Assembly: GCA_963806735.1 (NCBI GenBank)
Contig: CAWEBE010000003.1
Span: 62,001 to 126,000, forward strand
Length of the DNA: 64,000 bases
Origin: CADEFX01 sp963806735
Lineage (GTDB): Bacteria > Pseudomonadota > Alphaproteobacteria > Rhizobiales > Hyphomicrobiaceae
Reading direction: 5' to 3'
A program made the translations under genes and the position numbers. Of the stretch, positions 47,774 to 56,677 are shown piece after piece (within the stretch, counting starts at the first letter, position 1; each line of letters opens with the position of its first letter). Below the pieces are notes generated by a model that had not been told where the DNA came from, made no database searches, and saw nothing but the letters and a program-made list of their open reading frames with translations.

Positions 47774-48572
47774 TGATGTCGACCTCATGGAACTGGCCGA
47801 TGGCACATTGACGGGGCCGAGGCGCCGGATCGTGGAGGCGGAGCTTGCCAAGCACCGGGAGCTGCGAGAAAGGCTCGAGGTCTTCCGCGTGACCGGTCAG
47901 GCACTGGCACAGCTGTTCGATCCCGTCGTGAAGGCACCGCTGCCGTCAGCATTGTTGGAGGCGATACAGCACACTGCTCCGGCACACGCGTCGCGTGTGG
48001 TGCCCTTCACCCGGAGCAAAGGGCGAGTGGAGGTCCAAGGACGCATCGCCGATGCGCCGTCCCGACGCAGTTGGGCGCTATCATCCGGAATGGCATTGGC
48101 TGCTGCCCTGGTGGCTGTGGTTGGCATGGGCGCGGCGATTTGGTCACTGCAGTCGGATGGTGGGAGTGGTTTCGTCGCCGCACCGCTGGCGCTTGCACTC
48201 GAGACGACACCCAGCGCCCGAACTGCAGGTTTGGAGCTTCCTGGATACGGTCCTGGTGTGTTCAAAGCCGACTTGTCGTTCCAGCATGTCGATGGCCGCT
48301 ACTGCCGCCAGTACGAATTGTCGTTCGAGAGCGGCAGCGGGTTTGTGGGATATGCTTGCGGAGCGGGCAATGGTCGGTGGCGTATCGAGAAAGAGGCTGA
48401 GGTGACACCAACCAAAGCCGACGTACCTGGTGTGATCAGGCCGGCGGGCCAAAACCCGAGCGTCAAGGCTATCGACGACGCTGTCGGAAGCGTCATCCGT
48501 GGCGATGCCTTGGAGCCGGACAGGGAACTGGCACTTATCCGCCGCGGCTGGCAGGTTGACGGCAAGCAGTGA
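47760..48572 (+). CDS. Membrane anti-sigma factor
   Basis: About 270 residues. An N-terminal helical part (VSDVDLMELADGTLTGPRRRIVEAELAKHRELRERLE) is typical of the cytoplasmic sigma-binding segment; no zinc Cys/His motif is seen. One membrane helix follows near residues 112-130 (GMALAAALVAVVGMGAAIW), and a periplasmic domain of about 130 residues holds two cysteines (RYCRQYELSFESGSGFVGYACG). Its ATG lies inside the sigma gene's last codons. The periplasmic part may sense envelope signals, possibly through the neighbouring protease. Confidence 0.8.
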   Translation: MPEVSDVDLMELADGTLTGPRRRIVEAELAKHRELRERLEVFRVTGQALAQLFDPVVKAPLPSALLEAIQHTAPAHASRVVPFTRSKGRVEVQGRIADAPSRRSWALSSGMALAAALVAVVGMGAAIWSLQSDGGSGFVAAPLALALETTPSARTAGLELPGYGPGVFKADLSFQHVDGRYCRQYELSFESGSGFVGYACGAGNGRWRIEKEAEVTPTKADVPGVIRPAGQNPSVKAIDDAVGSVIRGDALEPDRELALIRRGWQVDGKQ

Positions 48573-48734
48573 CCCAGGTGAGGTGTCGCGAAAGGCGCAC
48601 AGCCTCCCGGCTCCTGATAGAAGCATCCGGGAAGGGCAGGCCCGGCCCGGACACCACTGATCGATGTCGCATTGCTCCTGGCGGTCCCGCAACAGGGTAG
48701 GTCTGGATTTATGGGGGAACTGTGGGCAGCAGCC

Positions 48735-50564
48735 TTATCGGCTTGCAGTCTTCTGTGTGAGGGAAGCTGGCGTCAGCGGAGCGCGCTGCTTGGCAACGAC
48801 TGCCGGCGACCACGGCGTGGATGGACCGCCGCATTCCGTCGGCGCCTGTACGAGACCGCGTCCGTAGATGCGGTCCCGCCCAGGAGATCCCAGATCCTGA
48901 ACTGAGATACGCTCCAGTATCGCTTCCTTGCTCTTGTGGACCGGAAGACTCCGGTAGAGGGATGCAACGACTGCCGTCATGTAAGGCGTCGCAAAGGAGG
49001 TTCCGGTTTGATAGCCCTGCCTTCCATCCGGCAATGCCGTCCAGATATCAACGCCAGGCGCTGCCACGTCTATGTAGTCGCCATGGTTGGCGCGCCGGTA
49101 GCCGCGCAGGTCTCTGCTCACGGCCGTGACCGCTAGCGTCTCGGGGTAGGCTGCAGGATAGCTTGGTGGAGCACCCGGGCCGCCGTTTCCTGCAGCGGCT
49201 ACGAAGATCACAGCGGGTTTGGTCGCACCATCCATTGTCCGCGGCTTGCTCATGCGCGTGATGGCGGCTTGCACAAGATCATCCCGTGGTCCCGACAGAC
49301 TAAGATTGATGATCTGCACTCTAAGGCGGTCCATCCACTCGAGTGCTTCGAGCAGATGCAAGGTTGTCGAAACGGGCAAGCCGTTCTCGTCGGCAAAGAA
49401 GATGTCGGCGACGAAAAACTTCGCACCAGGAATAAGGCCCGGCGTGCTGCTCCTGCTATTGCCGGCCAGAAGCGCCAGAACACCGGTGCCATGCAGATCC
49501 GATCCGGCTCCTCTGAAGCCCGGCCCAAACTGTCCAAACTTGAAACGCTCGGGTTGATGGGCCAGCGACGGGTGTGTGCTGTCGATGCCAGTGTCGATGA
49601 CGCCAACGCTCAGGCCCTTGGCGCATGCAGCCAATTGCTCCTGCCATCTGATGGTCGCGGCGCCGTAACAGCGATCCGATCCACAACCGCCGGTCGTGCG
49701 TGCAGGCTCAGTCGTAGTTGAAGGCTTGGAGCCATCTCCCTCTCTGGCCGAGGGGTACAGGCGATAGCGCTGATTGAGGTCGACTGCCGCCGTGGGATTG
49801 GCTTCTTGCAACAGCGCTTTGGCCTGCTCGGCCTTCATATCGTGAGGAATGAGAAGACGTGTGAGCGAGTACCCGAGCACACCAAGATCGCGCCTGCTCT
49901 CGACCTTCATGCCGCTCGCCATAGCTCGACTTAGCGTAGCGGGGCTCAGATTGCGGACCAGTATGTCCGTAACCGGAAGGCTCGGCATCCTCAACTGGAG
50001 GTCTCCAGTGGGCCGGCCGGTCAGTTTCTGCAACGGCTTTGTCGGAGTCGATGTCTTTGTATCGACTTTGGACGGCCCGTCGCGAAGTCCGGGATTGACG
50101 GCGGGCGGTTGGTCGCCCGGCGACGCCAACAACCGCTTCACGAGATCGGCAACCGTAGGAGGAATTGTGTCCTCGGCACGGACTTGCGCGGCATCCTGCC
50201 GCTTGCTCTTGCCGTCCTTGTCTTGCTCCTGGTCGTCGTCGTCATCGTCCTTCTTTTTTGACCTGTCAGCGATCTTTGGCTCGCTCTTGATCGCTGGTTT
50301 GTCATCGTCGTCGTCATCGCCCTTCTTTGCCTGCGGCTTGCTGTTGACATTCGTCTTGGACTGGGTCGGAACCTTCACGGGCGGCAACGAGGTTGGGCCA
50401 TGGTATTTTGAACTCTTCTTCCGCGGGGCACTCGCGGCGACCGCCTCGGTAGTGCTGAGCAGGGAGGCAAGAAAGACAACCAGCATCATCGCGGCCAGAA
50501 CCAATATCCGGTTCCCCATGGCCGCAACCCGCCGCAACTCACGCAACTGAGCGTAGATTGACAT
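48735..50564 (-). CDS. Secreted S8 (subtilisin-like) serine peptidase with Asp-rich pro-region
   Basis: About 609 residues. A signal peptide (LAAMMLVVFLASLLSTTEAVAA) precedes a disordered stretch with two six-residue Asp runs in a Lys-rich background (near residues 83-88 and 106-111). The catalytic domain carries D324 (VIDTGID), H358 (LHGTGV), the oxyanion N460 (AAAGNGG) and S523 (GTSFATP). Two cysteines sit just before it (GGCGSDRC). I took the ATG at 50564; a later ATG at 50519 is equally possible and a TTG at 50618 is less so. It converges on the anti-sigma gene with 162 bp between. Confidence 0.88.
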   Translation of the reverse strand: MSIYAQLRELRRVAAMGNRILVLAAMMLVVFLASLLSTTEAVAASAPRKKSSKYHGPTSLPPVKVPTQSKTNVNSKPQAKKGDDDDDDKPAIKSEPKIADRSKKKDDDDDDQEQDKDGKSKRQDAAQVRAEDTIPPTVADLVKRLLASPGDQPPAVNPGLRDGPSKVDTKTSTPTKPLQKLTGRPTGDLQLRMPSLPVTDILVRNLSPATLSRAMASGMKVESRRDLGVLGYSLTRLLIPHDMKAEQAKALLQEANPTAAVDLNQRYRLYPSAREGDGSKPSTTTEPARTTGGCGSDRCYGAATIRWQEQLAACAKGLSVGVIDTGIDSTHPSLAHQPERFKFGQFGPGFRGAGSDLHGTGVLALLAGNSRSSTPGLIPGAKFFVADIFFADENGLPVSTTLHLLEALEWMDRLRVQIINLSLSGPRDDLVQAAITRMSKPRTMDGATKPAVIFVAAAGNGGPGAPPSYPAAYPETLAVTAVSRDLRGYRRANHGDYIDVAAPGVDIWTALPDGRQGYQTGTSFATPYMTAVVASLYRSLPVHKSKEAILERISVQDLGSPGRDRIYGRGLVQAPTECGGPSTPWSPAVVAKQRAPLTPASLTQKTASR

Positions 50565-50795
50565 CGGACGCTGAAATTCGACTTCTACCAACCGCACATT
50601 AGCGTAGGTGGCACGCAAACTCCGACAACATTGCGGAGGGAGGAGAATTTTCTTTCTAATGCTGTGGAAAAGTTACCGCTAGCGGCAACCTAGGCAGGCT
50701 GTTCGTGATTGCCCGTTCGCCGGCTACTACATAGGGCGTGATAGGGCTTGTCCGACGTGAGCCGCACCTGTCCAATCAGGACTTGAGGGTTGCAA

Positions 50796-51401
50796 ATGTC
50801 CAGGAAAACAGCGGGTCCAGAGATCGAGCGCTTGATACAACTTCTGGCACGTCTGCCTGGTCTCGGCCCGCGGTCTGCGCGCAAGGCCGCATTAAGTCTC
50901 ATCAAGCGTCGCAACGACCTTCTTGTTCCGCTCGCAAGTGCCCTGGACGCCGCCGTAGAGAAGATCGTCGTTTGCGCGAACTGTGGCAATATCGACACGG
51001 TATCTCCATGCATGATTTGCCAGGACGAGCGCCGCGACCGAGCGTTGATCATCGTCGTTGAAGAGATCGGAGATCTGTGGGCCCTCGAAAGGGCCGCGGT
51101 CGTCAACGCGCGGTACCACGTGCTGGGCGGGCACCTCTCGCCGCTCGACGGTATCGGTCCGGACCGCTTGAACATACCTCGGCTTTTGGAGCGCGCGCAA
51201 TCGGCAGAGGTAACTGAGGTGCTGCTCGCGCTCAATGCTACCGTGGAGGGACAGTCGACTGCGCACTACCTGCACGAGCAGCTCGAGCCGTGTGGTGTGA
51301 AGGTGTCAACGCTGCAGCAGGGCGTGCCTGTTGGTGGTGAGCTCGACTATCTCGACGAAGGTACGCTCGCTGCGGCGATCCGGGCGCGCCGGCCATTTTA
51401 G
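50796..51401 (+). CDS. recR: Recombination mediator RecR
   Basis: A 201-residue protein that loads RecA with RecO/RecF. Helix-hairpin-helix LPGLGPRSARKAAL is followed by a zinc finger with C60, C63, C72 and C75, then the Toprim domain (LIIVVEEIGDLWALERA) and VGGELDYLDEGTL. The ATG at 50796 has GAGGG upstream. It is separated from dnaX-ybaB by the sigma/anti-sigma/protease genes, unlike the usual operon. Confidence 0.95.
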   Translation: MSRKTAGPEIERLIQLLARLPGLGPRSARKAALSLIKRRNDLLVPLASALDAAVEKIVVCANCGNIDTVSPCMICQDERRDRALIIVVEEIGDLWALERAAVVNARYHVLGGHLSPLDGIGPDRLNIPRLLERAQSAEVTEVLLALNATVEGQSTAHYLHEQLEPCGVKVSTLQQGVPVGGELDYLDEGTLAAAIRARRPF

Positions 51402-51514
51402 CTGCTGACGCAGCCTCGTCGTCTGCTTCAGCGGGAATTCCCAGAGTCAGGTTGTTCCCAGGATGTTTACCCGCTAAAAGCGGTGTGAGGCTAATGCGGG
51501 GGCAATAGCTCAGG

Positions 51515-53503
51515 ATGCAGACGCGTTTGGTCGGTGGCTTGACCGACTTACGGGCGAAGCTTGTCGATCTGCCGCGGCTGGCGAAGCGCGCCCTGCTGGC
51601 GAGCAACGATTTCATTTTTCTCCTTCTTGCCGTTTGGCTGTCCTTCTCGCTGCGCTGGGGCCGCATCTATTGGCCTGACAGCTGGCAGCTGATCGGCATC
51701 CTTCTCGGCGCCCCCGCGCTCGGTTGCTTTTTTCTCTGGCGCCTCGGCCTCTATCGGATCGCGACGCGCTTCATTCGCGGCAAGGATGCCGCGCGCATGT
51801 ATCTCGCACTCGGCGCTGCCGTCCTGGTCTGGGCGCTGCTCGTTCTCATGCTTGCCGGCACAGGCAACCCGGAGCTGGTCGTTCCCCGCCTCGCCGTTCT
51901 TCTCTACGCGATCCTGGCGTGCGTGCTCGTGCGCTCGAGCCATTGGGTGGCGGCTTGGTTGCTCGAAGGCGCCCCACTACCGCGCCTGCGCCCCGGCGAG
52001 CAGCGCCCGATCGTCATCTACGGTGCCGGACCGGCCGGGGTCCGGCTGCTCGAGGCCCTGCGGGATTCCGCCGAGTACAGGCCGATCGGTTTCATCGACG
52101 AAACTCCATCGCTGATCGGGCAACGGGTCGGCGGCTTGAAGGTCTATCGTGAAGCAAAGATTGAGCGCTTCGTCCAGCGCGACGGGGTGCGGGACGTGAT
52201 CCTCGCCCTGCCGGATCGGAGCCGGCGCGAGCTCCAGGCGATCGTCCGCAGGCTCACCACTCATTCGCTGCGTGTGAAGACGATGCCTTCGATCGAGGAC
52301 ATAGCGACCGGGCGGGTGGCGGTGACCGACCTCAGGCCGATCGACATGTTCGATCTTCTCGGCAGAAATCCAATTCCGCCCGATGCGGACTTGCTGGCGC
52401 GCGCAATAAGAGGCAAGTGCGTGATGGTCACCGGCGCAGGGGGCTCGATCGGTTCAGAGCTCGCGCGGCAAATGCTCGGTTGCGCTCCTCACCGCTTGGT
52501 GCTGTTCGAGCACTCGGAAGCAGCGCTCTACGCCATATACACGGAGATCGTCGATCAGCTCGAGCATGCCACAGCCGGCGTCCACCGGCCCGAGGTTGTC
52601 GCGGTCCTCGGCACTGTTCTGGACGCGGCTCTTCTCGAGAGCACGATGCGCCAGCACGGGGTTCAGACCATTTATCATGCGGCTGCCTACAAGCATGTTC
52701 CGATTGTCGAGAGCAACGCGGTGGCGGGTTTGCGCAACAACACGCTCGGAACGGCCATGCTGGCGAACGCCGCCATGCGCAGCGTCGTCGAGCGCGTCGT
52801 ATTGATCTCGACCGACAAGGCGGTGCGGCCGACCAGCATCATGGGAGCCAGCAAGCGGCTTGCCGAGCTGGTCTTCCAGGCTTACGCCGCCGAGCTGGAC
52901 TGCAGCACCGTTTTCGCAATCGTGCGCTTCGGCAATGTCCTCGACAGCTCCGGCTCGGTCGTCGGCCGTTTCCGCAAACAGATCGAGGAGGGTGGCCCGG
53001 TCACGGTCACAGATCGTGAGGTTGCCCGCTTTTTCATGTCGATCCCCGAGGCGGCTGCCCTCATCATGCAGGCGGGCGCCATGGCCCGTGGTGGGGAGGT
53101 TTTCGTCCTCGACATGGGTGAGCGCGTCAAGATCGACGATCTGGCCCGCACCATGATCCGGCTGATGGGCCGCTCGGTTCAGGACGAGATGAACCCGGAC
53201 GGCGATATCGCCATTCGCTACATAGGCTTGAGGCCCGGAGAGAAGCGCTACGAGGAGCTGCACATCGACGACAAGGCGAGCGCTACCGAGCATCCCGGCA
53301 TTCGGCGCAACGACGAGCCGTTTCTGGAGAGGGCGGACCTGGAGCGCGAGCTCGCGAAGCTGACAGAGGCGCTGAGGGACGGCAGGGTGGATGTCATCCA
53401 GGCCATCCTTGCACGCACCGTCGAAGGCTACAGGCCGGAGCGCCCGTCGATCGCCCGACCGGGCACGGATGTATGGCCGGCCGTCTCGCGGGCGGTGCAT
53501 TGA
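51515..53503 (+). CDS. Nucleoside-diphosphate-sugar 4,6-dehydratase, FlaA1/CapD family, membrane-bound
   Basis: 662 residues. The first 150 contain four hydrophobic helices (residues 33-47, 58-76, 98-114 and 124-139). A CoA-binding-like Rossmann region (VIYGAGPAGVRLLEALRD) follows, and then an extended SDR domain with TGAGGSIG at 306-313. The SDR active site reads S432-T-D-K and M443-x3-K447; the Tyr is replaced by Met, which is characteristic of inverting or long FlaA1/PglF dehydratases acting on UDP-GlcNAc. It probably initiates a bacillosamine-like or polysaccharide sugar pathway. No glycosyltransferases lie next to it. Confidence 0.9.
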   Translation: MQTRLVGGLTDLRAKLVDLPRLAKRALLASNDFIFLLLAVWLSFSLRWGRIYWPDSWQLIGILLGAPALGCFFLWRLGLYRIATRFIRGKDAARMYLALGAAVLVWALLVLMLAGTGNPELVVPRLAVLLYAILACVLVRSSHWVAAWLLEGAPLPRLRPGEQRPIVIYGAGPAGVRLLEALRDSAEYRPIGFIDETPSLIGQRVGGLKVYREAKIERFVQRDGVRDVILALPDRSRRELQAIVRRLTTHSLRVKTMPSIEDIATGRVAVTDLRPIDMFDLLGRNPIPPDADLLARAIRGKCVMVTGAGGSIGSELARQMLGCAPHRLVLFEHSEAALYAIYTEIVDQLEHATAGVHRPEVVAVLGTVLDAALLESTMRQHGVQTIYHAAAYKHVPIVESNAVAGLRNNTLGTAMLANAAMRSVVERVVLISTDKAVRPTSIMGASKRLAELVFQAYAAELDCSTVFAIVRFGNVLDSSGSVVGRFRKQIEEGGPVTVTDREVARFFMSIPEAAALIMQAGAMARGGEVFVLDMGERVKIDDLARTMIRLMGRSVQDEMNPDGDIAIRYIGLRPGEKRYEELHIDDKASATEHPGIRRNDEPFLERADLERELAKLTEALRDGRVDVIQAILARTVEGYRPERPSIARPGTDVWPAVSRAVH

Positions 53504-53599
53504 GTGCCGCCGACGGTGAAGCCAGCTGTAGGCTGAAGCGCTTCTTCAAAGTTTCCCGGCAGCGTCGATCGCGATCCAGCCCCTGGCGTTGAGGAAGAC

Positions 53600-54883
53600 T
53601 CACGTTCGAGACGGATCGCGGATGCGATTCGATCGCGAACGGTCCTGCTCCAGCGCGCGGGTTTGTTGCTCGAGCTCGACCACCACAGCCTCGGCGAGGG
53701 TGGCGCCGGTCATGCGCTCGAACAACGCAATCGCGATGCTTGATGTCACGTCGGCGGTCATTGGTCCCTGGCGCGTGTCGACAATGTCGATGCTGGCTAG
53801 TCCGAGCTGCAAAGCGCGCGCGGCCTTTTCCGCCAAGTGTCGGGCCGGGTCGGTGGCGCGGCCTTCGTGCCGGCGCCATTGCGGTTGGTCGTCCAGGGCG
53901 GTCGGCGGCGCGCCGCGCTCCATGGCAGCAACAGCGCGCCCGCCGACGACGGCAAATCGCACCAAGGGTCCGAGGCCGCCCGGCGCCAAGCTATCGACGA
54001 GGATATGCCCCTCACTACGGGGCTGGCCCTTCGTATCGGCGTAACTGACAGCTGCTTCAGGCACCGCGACGCCGCTGCGGGCCAGCGTCTGGCGCACAGT
54101 CAAGGCATCACTCGCGCGGGCCAGCGCATCGGCGGAATTGAGGGCGTGCGCGCCCAGCATCTCGAGTTGCCGGACGATTGCTGTTGTGAAGGACGAGATC
54201 GCGCGCCCCGTGCGCACGATCACGGCGTCGATACCGTCGAGCGATCGGCCGTCGACAAAGACGGCGGGCTGCATGGTGTCGACAAACAGGGATACGCGGG
54301 TCCGGTCGATATGAACCAGGGTGTGGCCGCGTTCCTCCGCGGCGCGTGCGAGCCGCCGGTTGCTGGCGCTCTCAGGCTGCCGTGTGATGAGCGCAATGTG
54401 CAGGGGCGCGCGTCCTTCGCCGGTCGTCGGAGGCCGGCCGTAGGTTTTGTAGCCGAGACGCGGCTGCCGAAAGGAGGAGGTCGGGTCGACGAACATGTCG
54501 TCCTTGATCGCCTGCCGCCCGAGCAGCATGCGGTATGCCATCGTGTCGCGATTGGTGAGCGTGACCTCGATCGGCCATTCCCTGTCGCCCATCTTGATCC
54601 GCGTGCTGATGACGAAACGGTTCTCGCGCTCGCCGTTCGAGCTCGTGACCTCCCGCCGGTCAAGGATCTCTGCCGTGCAGTAGACCTCGACATCATCACG
54701 GCCAGGAATAGGGTGCACGCCGAACCGCACCATGGGTCGGGAGGACGGGCCGAAGGGCTCGACCATGAAGGCGTGCAAGGCTGAGGTTCTGGCCCCGGTA
54801 TCAACCTTGGCCTTGATGGCCGGCAGGCCGAGATCGGGAAGGGACAACCATTCCTCCCAGCCAAGTATGAACCGGTCCGCCAC
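53600..54883 (-). CDS. Fusion of retropepsin-like (RimK-associated) protease domain and shortened RimK-type ATP-grasp
   Basis: About 427 residues if started at GTG 54883; the frame is open to 55030 with no better start. Residues 5-150 form the RimK-associated putative aspartic/zinc protease domain, with KVDTGARTSALH (D28-T-G-A). After about 160, the sequence follows RimK (RTGRAISSFTTAIVRQLEMLGAHALNSADALARASDAL), but the segment that normally carries the ATP-binding lysine and glycine loop is missing, and the usual EVNSSPG reads DVTSSIA. It is therefore probably an inactive or modified ligase half. It is convergent with the dehydratase gene and divergent from def. Confidence 0.75.
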   Translation of the reverse strand: MADRFILGWEEWLSLPDLGLPAIKAKVDTGARTSALHAFMVEPFGPSSRPMVRFGVHPIPGRDDVEVYCTAEILDRREVTSSNGERENRFVISTRIKMGDREWPIEVTLTNRDTMAYRMLLGRQAIKDDMFVDPTSSFRQPRLGYKTYGRPPTTGEGRAPLHIALITRQPESASNRRLARAAEERGHTLVHIDRTRVSLFVDTMQPAVFVDGRSLDGIDAVIVRTGRAISSFTTAIVRQLEMLGAHALNSADALARASDALTVRQTLARSGVAVPEAAVSYADTKGQPRSEGHILVDSLAPGGLGPLVRFAVVGGRAVAAMERGAPPTALDDQPQWRRHEGRATDPARHLAEKAARALQLGLASIDIVDTRQGPMTADVTSSIAIALFERMTGATLAEAVVVELEQQTRALEQDRSRSNRIRDPSRT

Positions 54884-55071
54884 CTTGCTTGACCTTTCGC
54901 GGGCTGCAGGCTCGAGCCTTTCCGGCCCGGTTAGCGCAGATAGGCCCCGTTCGCAATGCGGGACGATGCAACTGATGTGCCGGTAGCTCTCCGAGGGCAC
55001 CCGGCAGGTATTGGCCAACACCCGGCACACATATGATTGACCGTTTCCCGTCGCTTGCCTATTTCAGCGCC

Positions 55072-55590
55072 ATGGCCAAGCTTCCTATCATCACGCTGCC
55101 GGATCCTCTGCTGCGCAAGTCGTCGACACCTGTCGAGCGCGTCGACGACGATCTCAGGCGGCTGATGGACGACATGCTCGAAACCATGTACGCGGCGCCG
55201 GGGGTTGGGCTTGCGGCGGTGCAGGTCGGCGTGCCGCGCCGGCTGATCGTGCTCGACGTAACCGGGGACGAAGAGGAGAAGCAACCGATCTTCCTCGTCA
55301 ATCCCGTGATCGTGGAGCATGGATCCGAGATGCGTCTGCACGAGGAAGGCTGTCTCTCGATCCCGGATGTGCGCATCGAGATCGAGCGTCCCGCGCAGGT
55401 GACCGTCCGTTACATCGACCGGGACGGAAAGGCGCGGGAGCTTGTTGCCAGAGACCTGCTCGCCACCGCCGTCCAGCACGAGATCGATCATCTGGATGGC
55501 AAGCTCATCATAGATTTTCTGTCGCGGTTGAAGCGCGACATCGTCGTGCGCAAATTCAAGAAGCAAGCCAAGGCGGAGCCGGCTGACTGA
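55072..55590 (+). CDS. def: Peptide deformylase
   Basis: A 172-residue iron/zinc hydrolase that removes the formyl group from nascent N-formylmethionine. Motif 1 GVGLAAVQ is at 44-51, motif 2 EEGCLSIP contains C94, and motif 3 QHEIDHLDG contains H136, E137 and H140. The ATG at 55072 is chosen; an in-frame ATG at 55033 would add 13 residues. It is followed 28 bp later by fmt, its functional partner. Confidence 0.95.
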   Translation: MAKLPIITLPDPLLRKSSTPVERVDDDLRRLMDDMLETMYAAPGVGLAAVQVGVPRRLIVLDVTGDEEEKQPIFLVNPVIVEHGSEMRLHEEGCLSIPDVRIEIERPAQVTVRYIDRDGKARELVARDLLATAVQHEIDHLDGKLIIDFLSRLKRDIVVRKFKKQAKAEPAD

Positions 55591-55618
55591 CGCCGGTGGA
55601 CAAGCGGAACCCGGCGCA

Positions 55619-56548
55619 ATGCTGCGCATCATCTTCATGGGCACGCCGCAGTTCGCGGTGCCGACCTTGGCTCGGATCGTCCGCGTCGGGCACGAGGTGG
55701 TGGCTGCCTATACCCAGCCGCCGCGCCCGGCCGGCCGAGGCATGGCGGCACGGCGGTCGGAGGTGCATGCCTACGCGGAAAGGGCCGGTATTCCTGTTCT
55801 TACGCCGTCCAGCCTGAAACCGCATGAAGCGCAAGCCGAATTCGCGGGCAAGAGCGCCGATGTTGCCGTTGTCGTGGCCTATGGACTGCTCCTGCCCGCT
55901 GCCGTTCTGGCTGCACCACGGCACGGTTGTCTCAATCTGCATGGCTCAGCGCTGCCACGTTGGCGTGGAGCTGCCCCCATTGCGCGGGCCATCATGGCAG
56001 GTGACACCGAGACAGCAGCCATGGTGATGCGCATGGACCAGGGGCTCGACACCGGCCCGGTCTGCCTTGCCGAGCGGATCGCAATTGCTCCTGACATGAC
56101 AGGCGGGGAGTTGCACGATCATATGGCTTCTGTTGGTGCCGGGCTCGTCGTGCGCGCCTTAGAGGCATTGGAGCATGGCAAGCTGGAGTGCCGCCCGCAG
56201 TCCGATGATGGCGTCACCTATGCCCGCAAGATCGACAAGGCGGAGAGCCGGATCGATTTCGCCCGCCCGGCCGCCGACGTGCACAACCTGATCCGCGGTC
56301 TGTCGCCGGCACCGGGAGCGTGGTTCGAGACTGACGCGGGCGGTCAGCGTGAGCGCATCAAGGTGTTGCGCTCGACGCTTGCGGACGGTTCGGGTGAGCC
56401 GGGCCTGTTGCTCGACGCCAACCTGACCGTGGCTTGCGGGCAGGGCGCCATTAGGCTTCAGGAGATCCAGCGCGCCAGCCGCCGGCCGATGCCCGCACAG
56501 GAATTCCTGCGCGGGTTTGCAGTGCAGCCGGGACAGCGATTGAGTTAG
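55619..56548 (+). CDS. fmt: Methionyl-tRNA formyltransferase
   Basis: A 309-residue enzyme that formylates initiator Met-tRNA. RIIFMGTPQFAVPTL opens the domain, HGSALPRWRGAAPIARAIMAGD is the active-site signature including the N/H/D region, and a C-terminal OB-like domain completes it. The length is typical. It follows def, which reverses the modification on finished proteins. truA usually follows directly; here a small secreted protein gene intervenes. Confidence 0.96.
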   Translation: MLRIIFMGTPQFAVPTLARIVRVGHEVVAAYTQPPRPAGRGMAARRSEVHAYAERAGIPVLTPSSLKPHEAQAEFAGKSADVAVVVAYGLLLPAAVLAAPRHGCLNLHGSALPRWRGAAPIARAIMAGDTETAAMVMRMDQGLDTGPVCLAERIAIAPDMTGGELHDHMASVGAGLVVRALEALEHGKLECRPQSDDGVTYARKIDKAESRIDFARPAADVHNLIRGLSPAPGAWFETDAGGQRERIKVLRSTLADGSGEPGLLLDANLTVACGQGAIRLQEIQRASRRPMPAQEFLRGFAVQPGQRLS

Positions 56549-56677
56549 CCCGCGTCCGGCGGAGCTGCACGTTGCCTCTGCATCCGTTAATGATTGATGA
56601 AGACCCTCGCGCAGTGCATCCGCGTTCGCGCTAGAGTTGCCAGTGGTTCCCCGTGTCAGTTTTTCCGGAGCGTCTCC

